64,000 nt of DNA from the NCBI RefSeq assembly GCF_023017105.1, contig NZ_JALKEV010000008.1, forward strand, positions 124,001 to 188,000, read 5' to 3'. Shown piece after piece: positions 38,138 through 47,245 of this stretch. Numbering within the stretch: position 1 is the stretch's first letter; each line of letters starts with the position of its first letter. Under the pieces are notes generated by a model, which saw only the letters and a program-made list of their open reading frames with translations, made no database searches and was not told the origin of the DNA. This DNA comes from Halalkalibacter sp. APA_J-10(15) (GTDB taxonomy: Bacteria; Bacillota; Bacilli; Bacillales; Bacillaceae_D). The translations under genes were made by a program, and so were the position numbers.

Positions 38138-38179
38138 AGCCTGTCGACTGTCTCGCTATTGCGAGGCAGTCGACAGGCT
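38138..38179. other. Strong palindromic hairpin
   Basis: AGCCTGTCGACTGTCTCGC (38138-38156) and GCGAGGCAGTCGACAGGCT (38161-38179) pair over 19 bp with one G-T and a TATT loop. No T-run follows, yet its position after mhqD suggests a transcription-end or processing role. Confidence 0.75.
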
Positions 38180-38204
38180 CATTGTGATTAAAGAGCATCG
38201 TCAT

Positions 38205-38305
38205 GGTAAGTCTCATCGAATCTGCTCCCGGGATAGGGGGCACGCTTTCCGCGGAAAGCGAAGTATATTTCAGGAGCGGTTTATTTGCACCGCTTGTCCT
38301 AGCTT
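38205..38305. repeat. Interspersed repeat family A, inverted copy
   Basis: Contains CTCCCGGGATAGGGGG, then CGCTTTCCGCGGAAAGCG and AAGTATATTTCAGGAGCGG. Read on the minus strand this matches the core at 47015-47075 and the scrap at 51209-51232, and its CCCGGGAT/GCGGAAAGCGTGCCCCC part is shared with family B at 7900-7931. The bases between here and helD show no gene. Confidence 0.6.
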
Positions 38306-38440
38306 CTTTTTTTAGAAATGATGAAGTTAAATGGATTTAAACTTTCTCTTTGTTTAGTAAAATGCTCACTAAGGTATAGATTTTACAGGTGTGATATATG
38401 ATAATGAAAGCTACCGGTTAATAAGGAGTGACGTGTCTAA

Positions 38441-40747
38441 ATGAATATTAGTCAGACAGACATAGTATATGAGCAAAAAAGAGTAAATAAAGTGATTGCA
38501 TATATAGAACAACACATGAATCAATTAGAAGGTCAAATTGCAACAAGAGGTAACGATGTAACCTTTATAAAAAAGAATTTTTGGGAGGATGTTACTGTAA
38601 ACCTGGATAATGATGAAGAGGCTGCTGAAACGTTTTCCAGTATCAAACAACAAGCAGAATTATTATCGGAACGTGAACGTTCACAAATGCATGATACGAG
38701 TCAATTAAAAAAGCTGGAACGTTTAAAGGATTCACCATATTTTGGGCGCATTGATTTTGTCGAAAAAGGTGAGTCTGATGTGGGTCAAATTTATATTGGG
38801 ATTGCTTCACTTACGAATGAAGAAGGCTATGACTTTTACATCTATGATTGGCGTGCCCCTATAGCAAGTATGTATTATGATTTTGGTCCTGGTGAAGCAT
38901 TCTATGAAACCCCTTTAGAGAAGGTTACGGGAGAGATAACTTTAAAGAAACAAATGCTTATTAGACAAGGGACAGTTAGACATGTCTTTGAAACAGGAAT
39001 GACGATTGGAGATGATGTCTTACAGGAAGTATTGGGAAGTCAATCATCTGCGCAAATGAAAAGTATCGTATCCACGATTCAGCAGGAACAAAATCAAATC
39101 ATTCGTAATGAGAGAAGTAAAATTTTGATTGTGAATGGTGTAGCAGGCAGTGGCAAAACATCGGTTGCAATGCAACGTGTCGCTTATCTTCTATATCGCT
39201 ATCGTGAACAGATAAATGCTGACCAAGTTATCTTATTTTCACCAAATGCTTTGTTCAATCAATATGTGTCAGAAGTATTGCCAGAGCTCGGTGAGGAAAA
39301 TATGCAACAAACGACATTTCAAGCGTATTTACATCATCGGTTAGGAAAACGCTGGAAGATAGAAGACCCCTATGACCAACTTGAATATGTTTTAACGAAG
39401 AAGGATGAAAACGATTATCTTCAAAGACTAGAATCTATTGACATGAAATCATCATACACATTCATGAAGGAAATGGACCGATTTATTCATACATTACGAT
39501 CAGTTGGATTACCATTTCATCATGTTTATTTTCGCGGGGAGGTTCTATTTCAATCGAAATGGATTAGTGAACATTTTGATAAAACCGATTCATCATTATC
39601 GATTCCTAATCGACTAGAGCTATTAATTGAGACTCTTTTGAAGCACTTAGATATCTTTGAAAAGGAAGAACGAAAGCGAAATTGGGTATTAGATGAGATT
39701 GAACAGCTTTCTGATAGTGTCATTCAAACGGTTTATGAACGTATCGAACGTGAAAGTGATGGCTATGTAGATTCTGTTCGAGAGGAGTCATTGCTACGTG
39801 CGTTAATCGTTAAGAGAAAATTAAAGCCAATACGTGCGATGATTCGTCAGTTCTCATTTATTAATTTTCCTTTGTTATATGAACAGTATTTAAAATCGTT
39901 AAATCCTAAATTTTTCCCACAATATTTATATTTTAATGAAATGATTGAGACGACTGTTGCTCGATTAAAAAAACGGAAGTTGGTCTATGAGGATATGACA
40001 CCATTCCTTTATTTGAGAAGTATGATTGAGGGCTTTGAAGTTAATATGACAATGAGGCATGTGTTTGTAGATGAGGCACAGGATTACTCACCATTTCAAT
40101 TTGCATATCTAATAAAATTATTTCCAAAGGCTCGATTTACCATATTAGGTGATCTTCATCAATCAATTTATGCTCATTCCTATCGCATGGATTCGTTTCA
40201 GTTGTTTCACGAAACATCATTTTCAGAAAAAGTAGAATCATACTCGCTAACCAAAAGTTATCGTTCTACTAGACAAATTATTGATCTTGCTAGTGAAATC
40301 ATTGACTCAGGAATTATTCCCTTTAATCGTTCTGGTGTAAAGCCAATGCTTATTCAAGTAAAGAATGAGGAAGAACGTCGTCAAAGAATCATTCAAGAAG
40401 CAAATCGTTTACAGAGAGAGCATAAAGGAAAGGTTGCAATTATTTGTAAATCTGATGAGCAAACGTATTTAGCTTACCATCAGCTAAGCAGTGATTTAGA
40501 TATTACCTATGTAAAGAAAGATACGTCAGAAATAAAAAGCTCGATTCAAGTGATTCCCGTGTACTTAGCAAAAGGGATGGAATATGATTGTGTCATTATT
40601 TATGATGCATCTCTACTTTCTTATTCAGAAGAAAAGGAACGAAACCTACTCTATACAGCCTGTACAAGAGCAATGCATTCTTTAACATTATATTATGAAG
40701 ATACGCTCAGTCCTTTGTTACCAAAAAACAAAGATCTTTATACATGA
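38441..40747 (+). CDS. helD: RNA polymerase recycling motor HelD
   Basis: A 768-residue SF1 helicase-like ATPase, the same size as Bacillus HelD, which frees stalled RNA polymerase from DNA. The N-terminus is a long coiled coil (residues 1-80, VYEQKRVNKVIAYIEQHM). Walker A is VNGVAGSGKTSVAMQR near residue 230; Walker B/DEAQ is HVFVDEAQDYSPFQ; LTKSYRSTRQI and LLYTACTRAMHSL are the later helicase motifs. It is monocistronic. Confidence 0.92.
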   Translation: MNISQTDIVYEQKRVNKVIAYIEQHMNQLEGQIATRGNDVTFIKKNFWEDVTVNLDNDEEAAETFSSIKQQAELLSERERSQMHDTSQLKKLERLKDSPYFGRIDFVEKGESDVGQIYIGIASLTNEEGYDFYIYDWRAPIASMYYDFGPGEAFYETPLEKVTGEITLKKQMLIRQGTVRHVFETGMTIGDDVLQEVLGSQSSAQMKSIVSTIQQEQNQIIRNERSKILIVNGVAGSGKTSVAMQRVAYLLYRYREQINADQVILFSPNALFNQYVSEVLPELGEENMQQTTFQAYLHHRLGKRWKIEDPYDQLEYVLTKKDENDYLQRLESIDMKSSYTFMKEMDRFIHTLRSVGLPFHHVYFRGEVLFQSKWISEHFDKTDSSLSIPNRLELLIETLLKHLDIFEKEERKRNWVLDEIEQLSDSVIQTVYERIERESDGYVDSVREESLLRALIVKRKLKPIRAMIRQFSFINFPLLYEQYLKSLNPKFFPQYLYFNEMIETTVARLKKRKLVYEDMTPFLYLRSMIEGFEVNMTMRHVFVDEAQDYSPFQFAYLIKLFPKARFTILGDLHQSIYAHSYRMDSFQLFHETSFSEKVESYSLTKSYRSTRQIIDLASEIIDSGIIPFNRSGVKPMLIQVKNEEERRQRIIQEANRLQREHKGKVAIICKSDEQTYLAYHQLSSDLDITYVKKDTSEIKSSIQVIPVYLAKGMEYDCVIIYDASLLSYSEEKERNLLYTACTRAMHSLTLYYEDTLSPLLPKNKDLYT

Positions 40748-40814
40748 CAATGACTTAATACGTCATGTATAGTAAAAAAAGAAAGCGATTTCGTTTTATA
40801 GAGGGAGGCAAATG

Positions 40815-41801
40815 ATGAAGTATAAACAATTAGGTAGTACGGATTTAAAGATAAGTGAATTAAGCTTTGGGACCTGGGCGATTGGTGGTGCTTGGGGACA
40901 ATCTGACGATCAAGAAGCGATACGAGGATTACATCGAGCGATCGACTTGGGCGTTAATTTTTTTGATACAGCAGACGTATATGGTGATGGACATAGTGAA
41001 GAGCTAATCGCAAAAGCAACAAAAGGTAAAGAGAATGATAGTTATATCGCTACAAAGTTTTGTCGTTCCGGTGATATTCATGACATTAATACGTATTCTC
41101 CCGAACAGGTTCGTGCCTATTGTGAAGCAAGCCTAAAACGATTAGAGAGGGAGCGAATTGATCTGTTTCAAGTCCACTGTCCTCCTTTTGAGATCATAAA
41201 AGAAGGTAGTGTCTTTCAAGTATTAGATGAATTACAACAAGAAGGGAAGATTCGTTATTATGGTGTAAGTGTTGAAACGGTTGAAGAAGGCTTGTATTGT
41301 ATGGATAACTATTCGAATGTGAGGGCATTACAAGTTATTTTTAATGTATTACGTCAAAAGCCATTGGAACAATTATTACCAAAAGCTATTGAAAAGCAAA
41401 TTGGGATATTAGCTAGGGTTCCATTAGCAAGTGGGTTATTGACAGGGAAGTTTTCAAAAGATTCATCATTTTCAAGTGATGATCATCGTCATTTTAATCG
41501 CGATGGTACCGCATTTAATGTTGGGGAAACCTTTTCAGGTCTTCCGTTTGAAAAAGGTGTAGAGTTAAGTGAAAAAGTTAATTGGATAAAGGAAGGACGA
41601 GGTTCATTAACACAAGCAGCCCTAAGATGGATTCTCGATCAAGAGGGAATAACTTGTGCAATCCCTGGATTTAAAACGGTCAAGCAAATTGAGGATAACC
41701 TTAAAGCCATTAACGTTTCCACATTTACAAAACAAGAAATTGAAAAGCTTAGCTCGTTCTACAAAGAAGAAGTTCATCAACATATAAGAGGAGTTTATTA
41801 A
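40815..41801 (+). CDS. Aldo/keto reductase
   Basis: A 328-residue NADPH-dependent AKR. The catalytic tetrad is visible: Asp in FFDTADVYG, Tyr in the same motif, Lys in IATKF and His in QVHCPP. IPGFKTVKQIEDNLKA is the C-terminal cofactor-binding segment. ATG 40815 gives the better distance to AGGGAGG (six bases); ATG 40812 is also possible. The substrate is unknown. It stands alone after helD. Confidence 0.92.
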   Translation: MKYKQLGSTDLKISELSFGTWAIGGAWGQSDDQEAIRGLHRAIDLGVNFFDTADVYGDGHSEELIAKATKGKENDSYIATKFCRSGDIHDINTYSPEQVRAYCEASLKRLERERIDLFQVHCPPFEIIKEGSVFQVLDELQQEGKIRYYGVSVETVEEGLYCMDNYSNVRALQVIFNVLRQKPLEQLLPKAIEKQIGILARVPLASGLLTGKFSKDSSFSSDDHRHFNRDGTAFNVGETFSGLPFEKGVELSEKVNWIKEGRGSLTQAALRWILDQEGITCAIPGFKTVKQIEDNLKAINVSTFTKQEIEKLSSFYKEEVHQHIRGVY

Positions 41802-42022
41802 TAAAAGAGGCTCGATCAACAGAGTTTTAGCAAAAACAAATGCTCATTCCTTTTCTCCAATAATTTTTGAATTTGATAGTTAACTATTAGAACTTTATAT
41901 GTTGAATTTGTCCATATATTTGTTGCGAATGAAAAGCTTTAATCGAAGGTAATCGCTATGTATTGATTTAGATGAGGAAGGCAAACTAAGGAAGAAAAGA
42001 CTTCTAGTGGAGGGATCCTTAC

Positions 42023-42652
42023 ATGAAAAGATTACGCCTGAGTTTTTTAGTCGCAATGGCTTTTGTCATTTGCCTTCCTTGCTTTGCTAATGCAGAAATG
42101 CAGACATTTAATGAACCACCTTTCTCACATTATAAAGTTTCGAGTGGAGACAGTTTTTGGTTTATTGCACAACGTTATGGTTTAGACTATCGTGAGCTAA
42201 TGAGATTGAATCCTGATGTAGAGCCTTTAAATATGCATGTGGGAGAAGTCATTCGTTTAAAGCCAGAAGCATCGCATCATAGTACGTTTGAGGATCAAGT
42301 GGTTGCATTAGTCAATCAAGAACGAGCAAAAGTCGGTTTGCGTTCATTACATCATAGGCAAGACCTAAAACATGTCGCCCATAAAAAAGCAGAGGATTTA
42401 ATTAACTCAAATTATTTTTCTCATACTAGCCCTAACTACGGCTCACCATTCGATATGCTCCGTTCATTTGGTATTAGTTACCGAACCGCAGGAGAAAATA
42501 TCGCTAAAGGTCAAACGACACCTGAGCAAGTAATGCAAGACTGGATGAATTCTCCTGGCCACCGAGAAAATATTCTTAAGCCGGAATATGACGCAATTGG
42601 GGTAGGATTTTATCATAGTGCATGGGTGCAAATGTTTATTCAAACACGGTAA
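42023..42652 (+). CDS. Secreted LysM-CAP domain protein (YkwD-like)
   Basis: A 209-residue exported protein. Signal peptide residues 1-24 (cleavage after CFANA), then one LysM wall-binding domain (about 36-80, SSGDSFWFIAQRYG and LNMHVGEVIRLKP), then a CAP/SCP domain (about 92-208) with LVNQERAKVGL, KKAEDLINSNYFSHTSPNYG, AGENIAKGQTTPEQV, WMNSPGHRENIL and YDAIGVGF. The His and Glu residues of the CAP cavity are present. Bacillus YkwD/SafA-like proteins act at the spore coat or cell wall; the exact role is unknown. Confidence 0.92.
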   Translation: MKRLRLSFLVAMAFVICLPCFANAEMQTFNEPPFSHYKVSSGDSFWFIAQRYGLDYRELMRLNPDVEPLNMHVGEVIRLKPEASHHSTFEDQVVALVNQERAKVGLRSLHHRQDLKHVAHKKAEDLINSNYFSHTSPNYGSPFDMLRSFGISYRTAGENIAKGQTTPEQVMQDWMNSPGHRENILKPEYDAIGVGFYHSAWVQMFIQTR

Positions 42653-42671
42653 TGAATCAATTGCATACTCC

Positions 42672-42721
42672 AAAAGGGATTTCCGAAAGAATCATTATGA
42701 TTTTCTGGAAATCTCTTTTTG
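42672..42721 (+). terminator. Terminator after the LysM-CAP gene
   Basis: AAAAGGGATTTCC pairs with GGAAATCTCTTTTT (one mismatch or wobble), with a partly paired inner loop. It ends in TTTTT. Confidence 0.85.
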
Positions 42722-42870
42722 TTTCGCTTCATATAGATTAACACAAGCTCTTTTAATGACGAAAACATACCATTCTCTTTTAACTTTCGCCCAATCAGAA
42801 AAAGCTATTTCTTCATACGTTAGTGAGTGTGAAGCAGGGATGCTTTAACAAAGAATGAAGGAGGATTTAA

Positions 42871-43008
42871 ATGAGCACTTCAGGTTATTCTGGCGGTTTT
42901 GCGTTAATCGTTGTTTTATTTATATTGCTTGTGATCGTTGGTGCAAGCTGGTTAGGTACTGAATATGGTGGTTCTCCGTCATATGGTTATGGTGGTTATG
43001 GATTTTAA
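42871..43008 (+). CDS. YjcZ-family small sporulation membrane protein
   Basis: A 45-residue peptide with GAAGGAGG upstream. The hydrophobic segment GFALIVVLFILLVIVGASW is the YjcZ/YxxG-type signature and normally ends the protein. Here a Gly/Tyr/Ser-rich tail of about 16 residues follows (GTEYGGSPSYGYGGYGF), which is unusual. YjcZ-type peptides are made in sporulation and are of unknown function. Confidence 0.85.
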   Translation: MSTSGYSGGFALIVVLFILLVIVGASWLGTEYGGSPSYGYGGYGF

Positions 43009-43082
43009 TTGATGACAATCAATGAATCTGACTTATTTTAGACAGATCAAAACATTGTGTGAAGTCGCTACGGTTGTTAAAA

Positions 43083-43113
43083 CCCTTAAAGGAGTAATTT
43101 TCTCCTTTAAGGG
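43083..43113. terminator. Hairpin between convergent genes
   Basis: CCCTTAAAGGAG (43083-43094) and CTCCTTTAAGGG (43102-43113) form a perfect 12-bp stem with a TAATTTT loop. It lies between the YjcZ gene and the convergent minus-strand gene and probably ends transcription in one or both directions, although no long T-run follows. Confidence 0.55.
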
Positions 43114-43174
43114 AAAGTAGCGGTTATTGTTAGCCATGTCCCCTGCTATTAAAACAGTCCAACATCCGTTTATT

Positions 43175-43408
43175 TTACCAGAAAAACAATGATGCTAGCG
43201 CGAGTCCTGCTATAAAGCCGAAAGCAATTGGATAGCCTCCCCATCCCCAGTAACCATAATTGAATCCACCAAATTCAGAGCTATCAGGTTGAATAAAGAC
43301 ATGGGTGTTTGTGACATGCGTAATGGTACCGACATGTTTTCTTCCGCACTTATCAGTAATGCAAACTCGTTGACCTTTATATTTACAACACATTTCATAA
43401 TAGGACAT
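43175..43408 (-). CDS. Small Cys- and Gly/Trp-rich membrane-tailed protein
   Basis: A 77-residue protein starting MSYYEMCCKYKGQRV. TTG 43426 is an upstream alternative, but AAAGGGG just before ATG 43408 supports the shorter form. The first 45 residues (CITDKCGRKHVGTITHV) look like a small beta-barrel, followed by a Gly/Trp/Tyr-rich linker (GGFNYGYWGWGGYP) and a C-terminal hydrophobic segment (AFGFIAGLALASLFFW). Similar short proteins occur in spore-forming Bacillus, but no function is known to me. Confidence 0.7.
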   Translation of the reverse strand: MSYYEMCCKYKGQRVCITDKCGRKHVGTITHVTNTHVFIQPDSSEFGGFNYGYWGWGGYPIAFGFIAGLALASLFFW

Positions 43409-43548
43409 GATCGTTTCCCCTTTCAAGTAAGTGTCTCCATGTATCCTATTACACAGCTGTCACATTGCTTGTGAGTAAGCCTATTTGTCATGTGAAATGT
43501 ACAAAAGCCTTTGGTTATATATAAATGAAAAAGTTAGAGGAGGATACG

Positions 43549-44241
43549 ATGAATTATCACGATTTGTTAAAAAAAATCTCGATTAATAGTGCACATCCAG
43601 GGGGTATAAATAGTACAAAAAGACTAGTGGGAAAAGAATCGATATCTAAAGAGAATTCGGTGTTAGAAATTGGGTGTGGTACAGGTGTGAGTGCTTCATT
43701 TATTTATAATAGAAGTCATAGTAATATAACTGTTATTGATCAAGATGAGGAAATGCTCCTGAGTGCAAAGGAAAGATTCCAATTGGAAAATCAATCTATT
43801 GAAGCTATACATGCTTCAGTTGAATCAATGCCATTTCGAGATGAGACGTTTGACTTTGTGTTCTCAGAGTCAGTTTTAGCTTTTGCTGATAAGCAGGCTA
43901 TTTCTGAATGCTTTCGTGTTTTAAAAAAAGGAGGAAGGTTCATCCTGCATGAAATGATCATAACTGAACAAATGACAGACGAGGAGTTAATACAATTACA
44001 AAGCTTTTATCGATTTAAGCAATTTAATCAAAAAATTGATTGGTTCAATATCCTTCAAGAATCGGGGTTTACTCATATTGAAGAAGAATCACTAGATGGA
44101 ACTCAATATAGTGTTAGTGATTTTCAACTAACAGATGAGATCGATAAGGAATCATGGGATATACTAGAACAGCACGTGAAATTGGTAATGAAATTTCGTT
44201 CTAAAATGACCAGTGCTATTTGGCGTTGTCAGAAAGAGTAA
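43549..44241 (+). CDS. Class I SAM-dependent methyltransferase
   Basis: A 230-residue Methyltransf_11-type protein. SAM motif I is VLEIGCGTGVSASF near residue 43, motif II TVIDQDEEML, motif post-II ESMPFRDETFDFVFSES and motif III RVLKKGGRFILHE. ATG 43549 follows GAGGAGG; the upstream ATG 43525 lacks a site. The substrate (small molecule, quinone or lipid) is unknown. It stands alone. Confidence 0.88.
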   Translation: MNYHDLLKKISINSAHPGGINSTKRLVGKESISKENSVLEIGCGTGVSASFIYNRSHSNITVIDQDEEMLLSAKERFQLENQSIEAIHASVESMPFRDETFDFVFSESVLAFADKQAISECFRVLKKGGRFILHEMIITEQMTDEELIQLQSFYRFKQFNQKIDWFNILQESGFTHIEEESLDGTQYSVSDFQLTDEIDKESWDILEQHVKLVMKFRSKMTSAIWRCQKE

Positions 44242-44447
44242 AAGTATAAATTTTCAGAAATCTCTTGACTATTCACGTTAGTCGGTTTATCATTTTTTGA
44301 ATAATAATGAATTCTTAGACATAAAAAAACTTAATCATGACAAATAGAATGATTTTTAACAGAAGGGTGGAGGAAAGACCGTATAATTATGATTAAATCA
44401 TTGATAATCTATATGTGAGCTTGGTTATTAAGGGTATGAAGTGGAAT

Positions 44448-44476
44448 ATGAAAAATCAGAATAGTTGATTTTTCAT
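44448..44476 (+). promoter_or_regulatory. Perfect inverted repeat upstream of zwf
   Basis: ATGAAAAATCA (44448-44458), seven bases, TGATTTTTCAT (44466-44476) is a perfect 11-bp inverted repeat 64 bp upstream of zwf. It could be an operator or an early hairpin in the leader; no known family site is recognised. Confidence 0.4.
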
Positions 44477-44540
44477 AGTAAAGTGCGATACATTTAAATA
44501 CAGATCAAAAAGAGTCCTAAAGAAAAAGAGAGGCAAAATA

Positions 44541-46022
44541 ATGGAATCAAATTACCCTAAAACGACAATGGTTATTTTTGGAGCGACAGGAGATTTAGCG
44601 AAAAGAAAGCTTTTCCCATCCATTTTCAGGCTTTTTAAAGCTGGCAAAATCTCAAATGAATTTGCCGTAGTTGGAGTCGCTCGTAGACAGTGGTCTGATG
44701 AAACGTTACGAGAAGTGATTAGTGAATCTTTAAAGGATGAAGATCCGAAGTTAGTGGAAGAGTTTAGTTCTCATTTTTATTATTTAGCATTTGACGTAAC
44801 AAATAAAGAATCGTATCAAAAGTTAGATTTAATGCTTTCAAAACTTGAAGTGAAATACAACATACCAGGTAACCGTATTTTCTATATGGCTATGTCACCG
44901 CAATATTTTGGCACGATTGCCGTTAATTTGAAGCAAGAAAAAGTAACGAACACGAATGGTTGGACAAGATTAATGATTGAAAAACCATTTGGTCATGATT
45001 TACCATCTGCTCAGAAATTAAATAATGAAATAAGAGAAGCGTTCTCTGAAAATGAAATATATCGAATCGATCATTATTTGGGCAAAGAGATGGTGCAAAA
45101 TATTGAAGTGATTCGCTTTGCGAATGCGATCTTTGAACCATTGTGGAACAATCAGTACATATCTAATGTACAAGTCACTTCAAGTGAAGTGCTTGGTGTT
45201 GAGGATCGTGGTGGCTATTATGAGCACTCTGGCGCATTGCGTGACATGGTACAAAATCATATGCTTCAAATGGTTTCACTTCTTGCAATGGATCCGCCGA
45301 TTCGTTTAACGACTAACGAAATTCGTAGTGAGAAGATTAAGGTATTCCGTGCTTTACGCAAACTATCACTTGATCAAATTCAAGATTACGTTGTACGTGG
45401 ACAGTACGGACCTGGTAAAGTTAATGGAAAAGAAGTAACAGGTTATCGTAGTGAAAAGAATGTTGATCCTGATTCAAATACGGAAACATTTGTCGCAGCT
45501 AAGCTTCTTATTGATAATCATCGTTGGGCAGGTGTACCATTTTATATTCGAACAGGAAAACGAATGAAGGCGAAGTCAACGAAAATTGTCATTGAATTTA
45601 AAAATCGTCCAATGAAACTATATTATAGTGAAAATGATGAATTGAAAGCGAACCTACTTGAAATTAATATCCAACCAGATGAGGGGATTACATTGCATTT
45701 GAATGGGAAAAAAGTAGGGAGCTCTGGAAGATCTATTCCAGTGGAATTAACATACAGCAATGATAGCGATGCGTCAACTAATACTCCAGAAGCATATGAA
45801 CGATTAATTTATGATTGTATGCTAGGAGATGCAACAAACTTTGCCCATTGGGATGAGGTTGACTTATCTTGGACGTATATCGATACCATTTCCCAATCTT
45901 GGTCAAATGGTCACAGTGATTTAGCTATTTATGAATCAGGAACGATGGGGCCACAGGCTTCTGATGATTTACTATCTAAGGATGGATTCCAATGGTGGCC
46001 AGTCGTTGATGATGTTGACTAG
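44541..46022 (+). CDS. zwf: Glucose-6-phosphate 1-dehydrogenase Zwf
   Basis: A 493-residue first enzyme of the pentose phosphate pathway, reducing NADP. The N-terminal dinucleotide-binding motif is VIFGATGDLAKRKLFPSI, RLMIEKPFGHDL and the active-site signature RIDHYLGKEMVQNI lie in the middle, and PFYIRTGKRM is the later substrate-binding motif. AGAGAGGC precedes ATG 44541. A strong terminator follows, so the gene is monocistronic, without the neighbouring gnd seen in some bacteria. Confidence 0.97.
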   Translation: MESNYPKTTMVIFGATGDLAKRKLFPSIFRLFKAGKISNEFAVVGVARRQWSDETLREVISESLKDEDPKLVEEFSSHFYYLAFDVTNKESYQKLDLMLSKLEVKYNIPGNRIFYMAMSPQYFGTIAVNLKQEKVTNTNGWTRLMIEKPFGHDLPSAQKLNNEIREAFSENEIYRIDHYLGKEMVQNIEVIRFANAIFEPLWNNQYISNVQVTSSEVLGVEDRGGYYEHSGALRDMVQNHMLQMVSLLAMDPPIRLTTNEIRSEKIKVFRALRKLSLDQIQDYVVRGQYGPGKVNGKEVTGYRSEKNVDPDSNTETFVAAKLLIDNHRWAGVPFYIRTGKRMKAKSTKIVIEFKNRPMKLYYSENDELKANLLEINIQPDEGITLHLNGKKVGSSGRSIPVELTYSNDSDASTNTPEAYERLIYDCMLGDATNFAHWDEVDLSWTYIDTISQSWSNGHSDLAIYESGTMGPQASDDLLSKDGFQWWPVVDDVD

Positions 46023-46032
46023 AGTAAAGGAC

Positions 46033-46070
46033 AATGCTCTAAGGGTTAATATAATCCTTAGAGCATTATT
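46033..46070 (+). terminator. Terminator after zwf
   Basis: AATGCTCTAAGGGTTA (46033-46048) and TAATCCTTAGAGCATT (46052-46067) pair over 16 bp with one G-T, followed by ATTTT. Confidence 0.92.
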
Positions 46071-46100
46071 TTGCTTAAATTAAAAAGAAGGAGAAATGAG

Positions 46101-46964
46101 ATGAGACCAAAAGTAATGCTTGTGGATGGAATGGCTCTTTTATTTAGGTCATTTTTTGCAACAGCAATGTCAGGATATTATATGATTAATAGTCAAGGGA
46201 CACCAACAAATGCTATTCATGGAAGTCTGAAGCATTTGTTTATGGCCATTAATGAATTTAGTCCAACTCATGTGATCTGTTGTTGGGATATGGGAAGTAA
46301 AACATTCCGATCGGAAATTTATGAGCCTTATAAAGCAAATCGTGGAGAGCCTCCATTGGAATTAATTCCTCAGTTTGAATTAATAAAAGAAGTCATGTCA
46401 GAATTAACGATTCCAAACATTGGCTTAGAAGGATATGAAGCAGATGATTGTATTGGAACATTGGCAAAACAGTTGAAAGAAGAAAATGATGTGCTCATAT
46501 TAACAGGAGATCAAGATATTCTACAGCTACTAGATGACCATGTCTCGGTCGTATTGTTAAAAAAAGGATACGGTAATTATCACACGTATACAAAGGAATC
46601 TTTCATTTTAGAGAAAGGCATCGCACCGATACAATTAATTGAGTTAAAAGCATTAATGGGGGATACGAGTGATAACTATCCTGGAGTAAAGGGGATTGGA
46701 GAGAAAACCGCTCTGCAATTATTATTAAAATACGATCATGTTGAGGGAATTAAAGAACAAGTCGCTTCATTAACACCAGCTCAACGAAAAAAAATTGAAG
46801 CAGATCATGAAATGATTGATATTTGTTATAAATTAGCGGCCATACATTGTGAAGTACCGATAGAATGTCAATTAGAAGAAGCGTACCTTGATATTGATCG
46901 TAATCGAGCAATGGATATGATAACAAAACTTGAGCTAAAAGGAATTGACCATTTTTTAAAATAA
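46101..46964 (+). CDS. ypcP: 5'-3' exonuclease YpcP (FEN-like)
   Basis: A 287-residue protein resembling the 5'-nuclease domain of DNA polymerase I. VMLVDGMALLFRSFFAT is the N-terminal metal-binding motif, CCWDMGSKTFRSE the second acidic motif, GYEADDCIGTL and LTGDQDILQLL the catalytic Asp cluster, and MGDTSDNYPGVKGIGEKTA the helix-hairpin-helix. ATG 46101 follows AAGGAG; the earlier in-frame ATG 46071 lies inside the zwf terminator. YpcP removes flaps or RNA primers alongside PolA. Confidence 0.93.
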   Translation: MRPKVMLVDGMALLFRSFFATAMSGYYMINSQGTPTNAIHGSLKHLFMAINEFSPTHVICCWDMGSKTFRSEIYEPYKANRGEPPLELIPQFELIKEVMSELTIPNIGLEGYEADDCIGTLAKQLKEENDVLILTGDQDILQLLDDHVSVVLLKKGYGNYHTYTKESFILEKGIAPIQLIELKALMGDTSDNYPGVKGIGEKTALQLLLKYDHVEGIKEQVASLTPAQRKKIEADHEMIDICYKLAAIHCEVPIECQLEEAYLDIDRNRAMDMITKLELKGIDHFLK

Positions 46965-46972
46965 ATGATGAG

Positions 46973-47110
46973 GCTAGGACAAAGGTGTTTTGGTAAATGA
47001 AAATCGAAAAAATATAGAACGGTGTACATAAATCGCTCCTGAAAGATACTTGGCTTTCCTCGGGAATCTGCGGACCGATTTTCCAGATATCGTTATCTAT
47101 ACATGCTAGT
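46973..47110. repeat. Interspersed repeat family A, degenerate copy
   Basis: GAGGCTAGGACAAAGGTG at the start matches the element at 36256, and CGCTCCTGAAAGATACTTGG with the following CTTTCCTCGGGAA matches the core of the inverted copy at 38205-38305. Together the copies suggest one original element combining both parts. Confidence 0.5.
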
Positions 47111-47144
47111 CTCAAAGATCCAGGCTACTTTAAAAGAATAAACG

Positions 47145-47190
47145 AAAATAACCATTTATCTGAAAAAATATTATGATAGATGGTTATTTT
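47145..47190 (+). terminator. Terminator-like hairpin downstream of ypcP
   Basis: AAAATAACCATTTATC (47145-47160) pairs, with one mismatch, with GATAGATGGTTATTTT (47175-47190). It probably ends ypcP transcription 180 bp after the stop codon. Confidence 0.6.
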
Positions 47191-47245
47191 TAGCGCTTAC
47201 GATGAGACATAGGAAAAGTTTTCCTCTTGGCATGAAGGTGAAGGC

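Noticed and set aside
46071-46100. Upstream start for ypcP giving ten extra residues
   Set aside because: This start lies at the zwf terminator and has no ribosome-binding site; ATG 46101 is preceded by AAGGAG.
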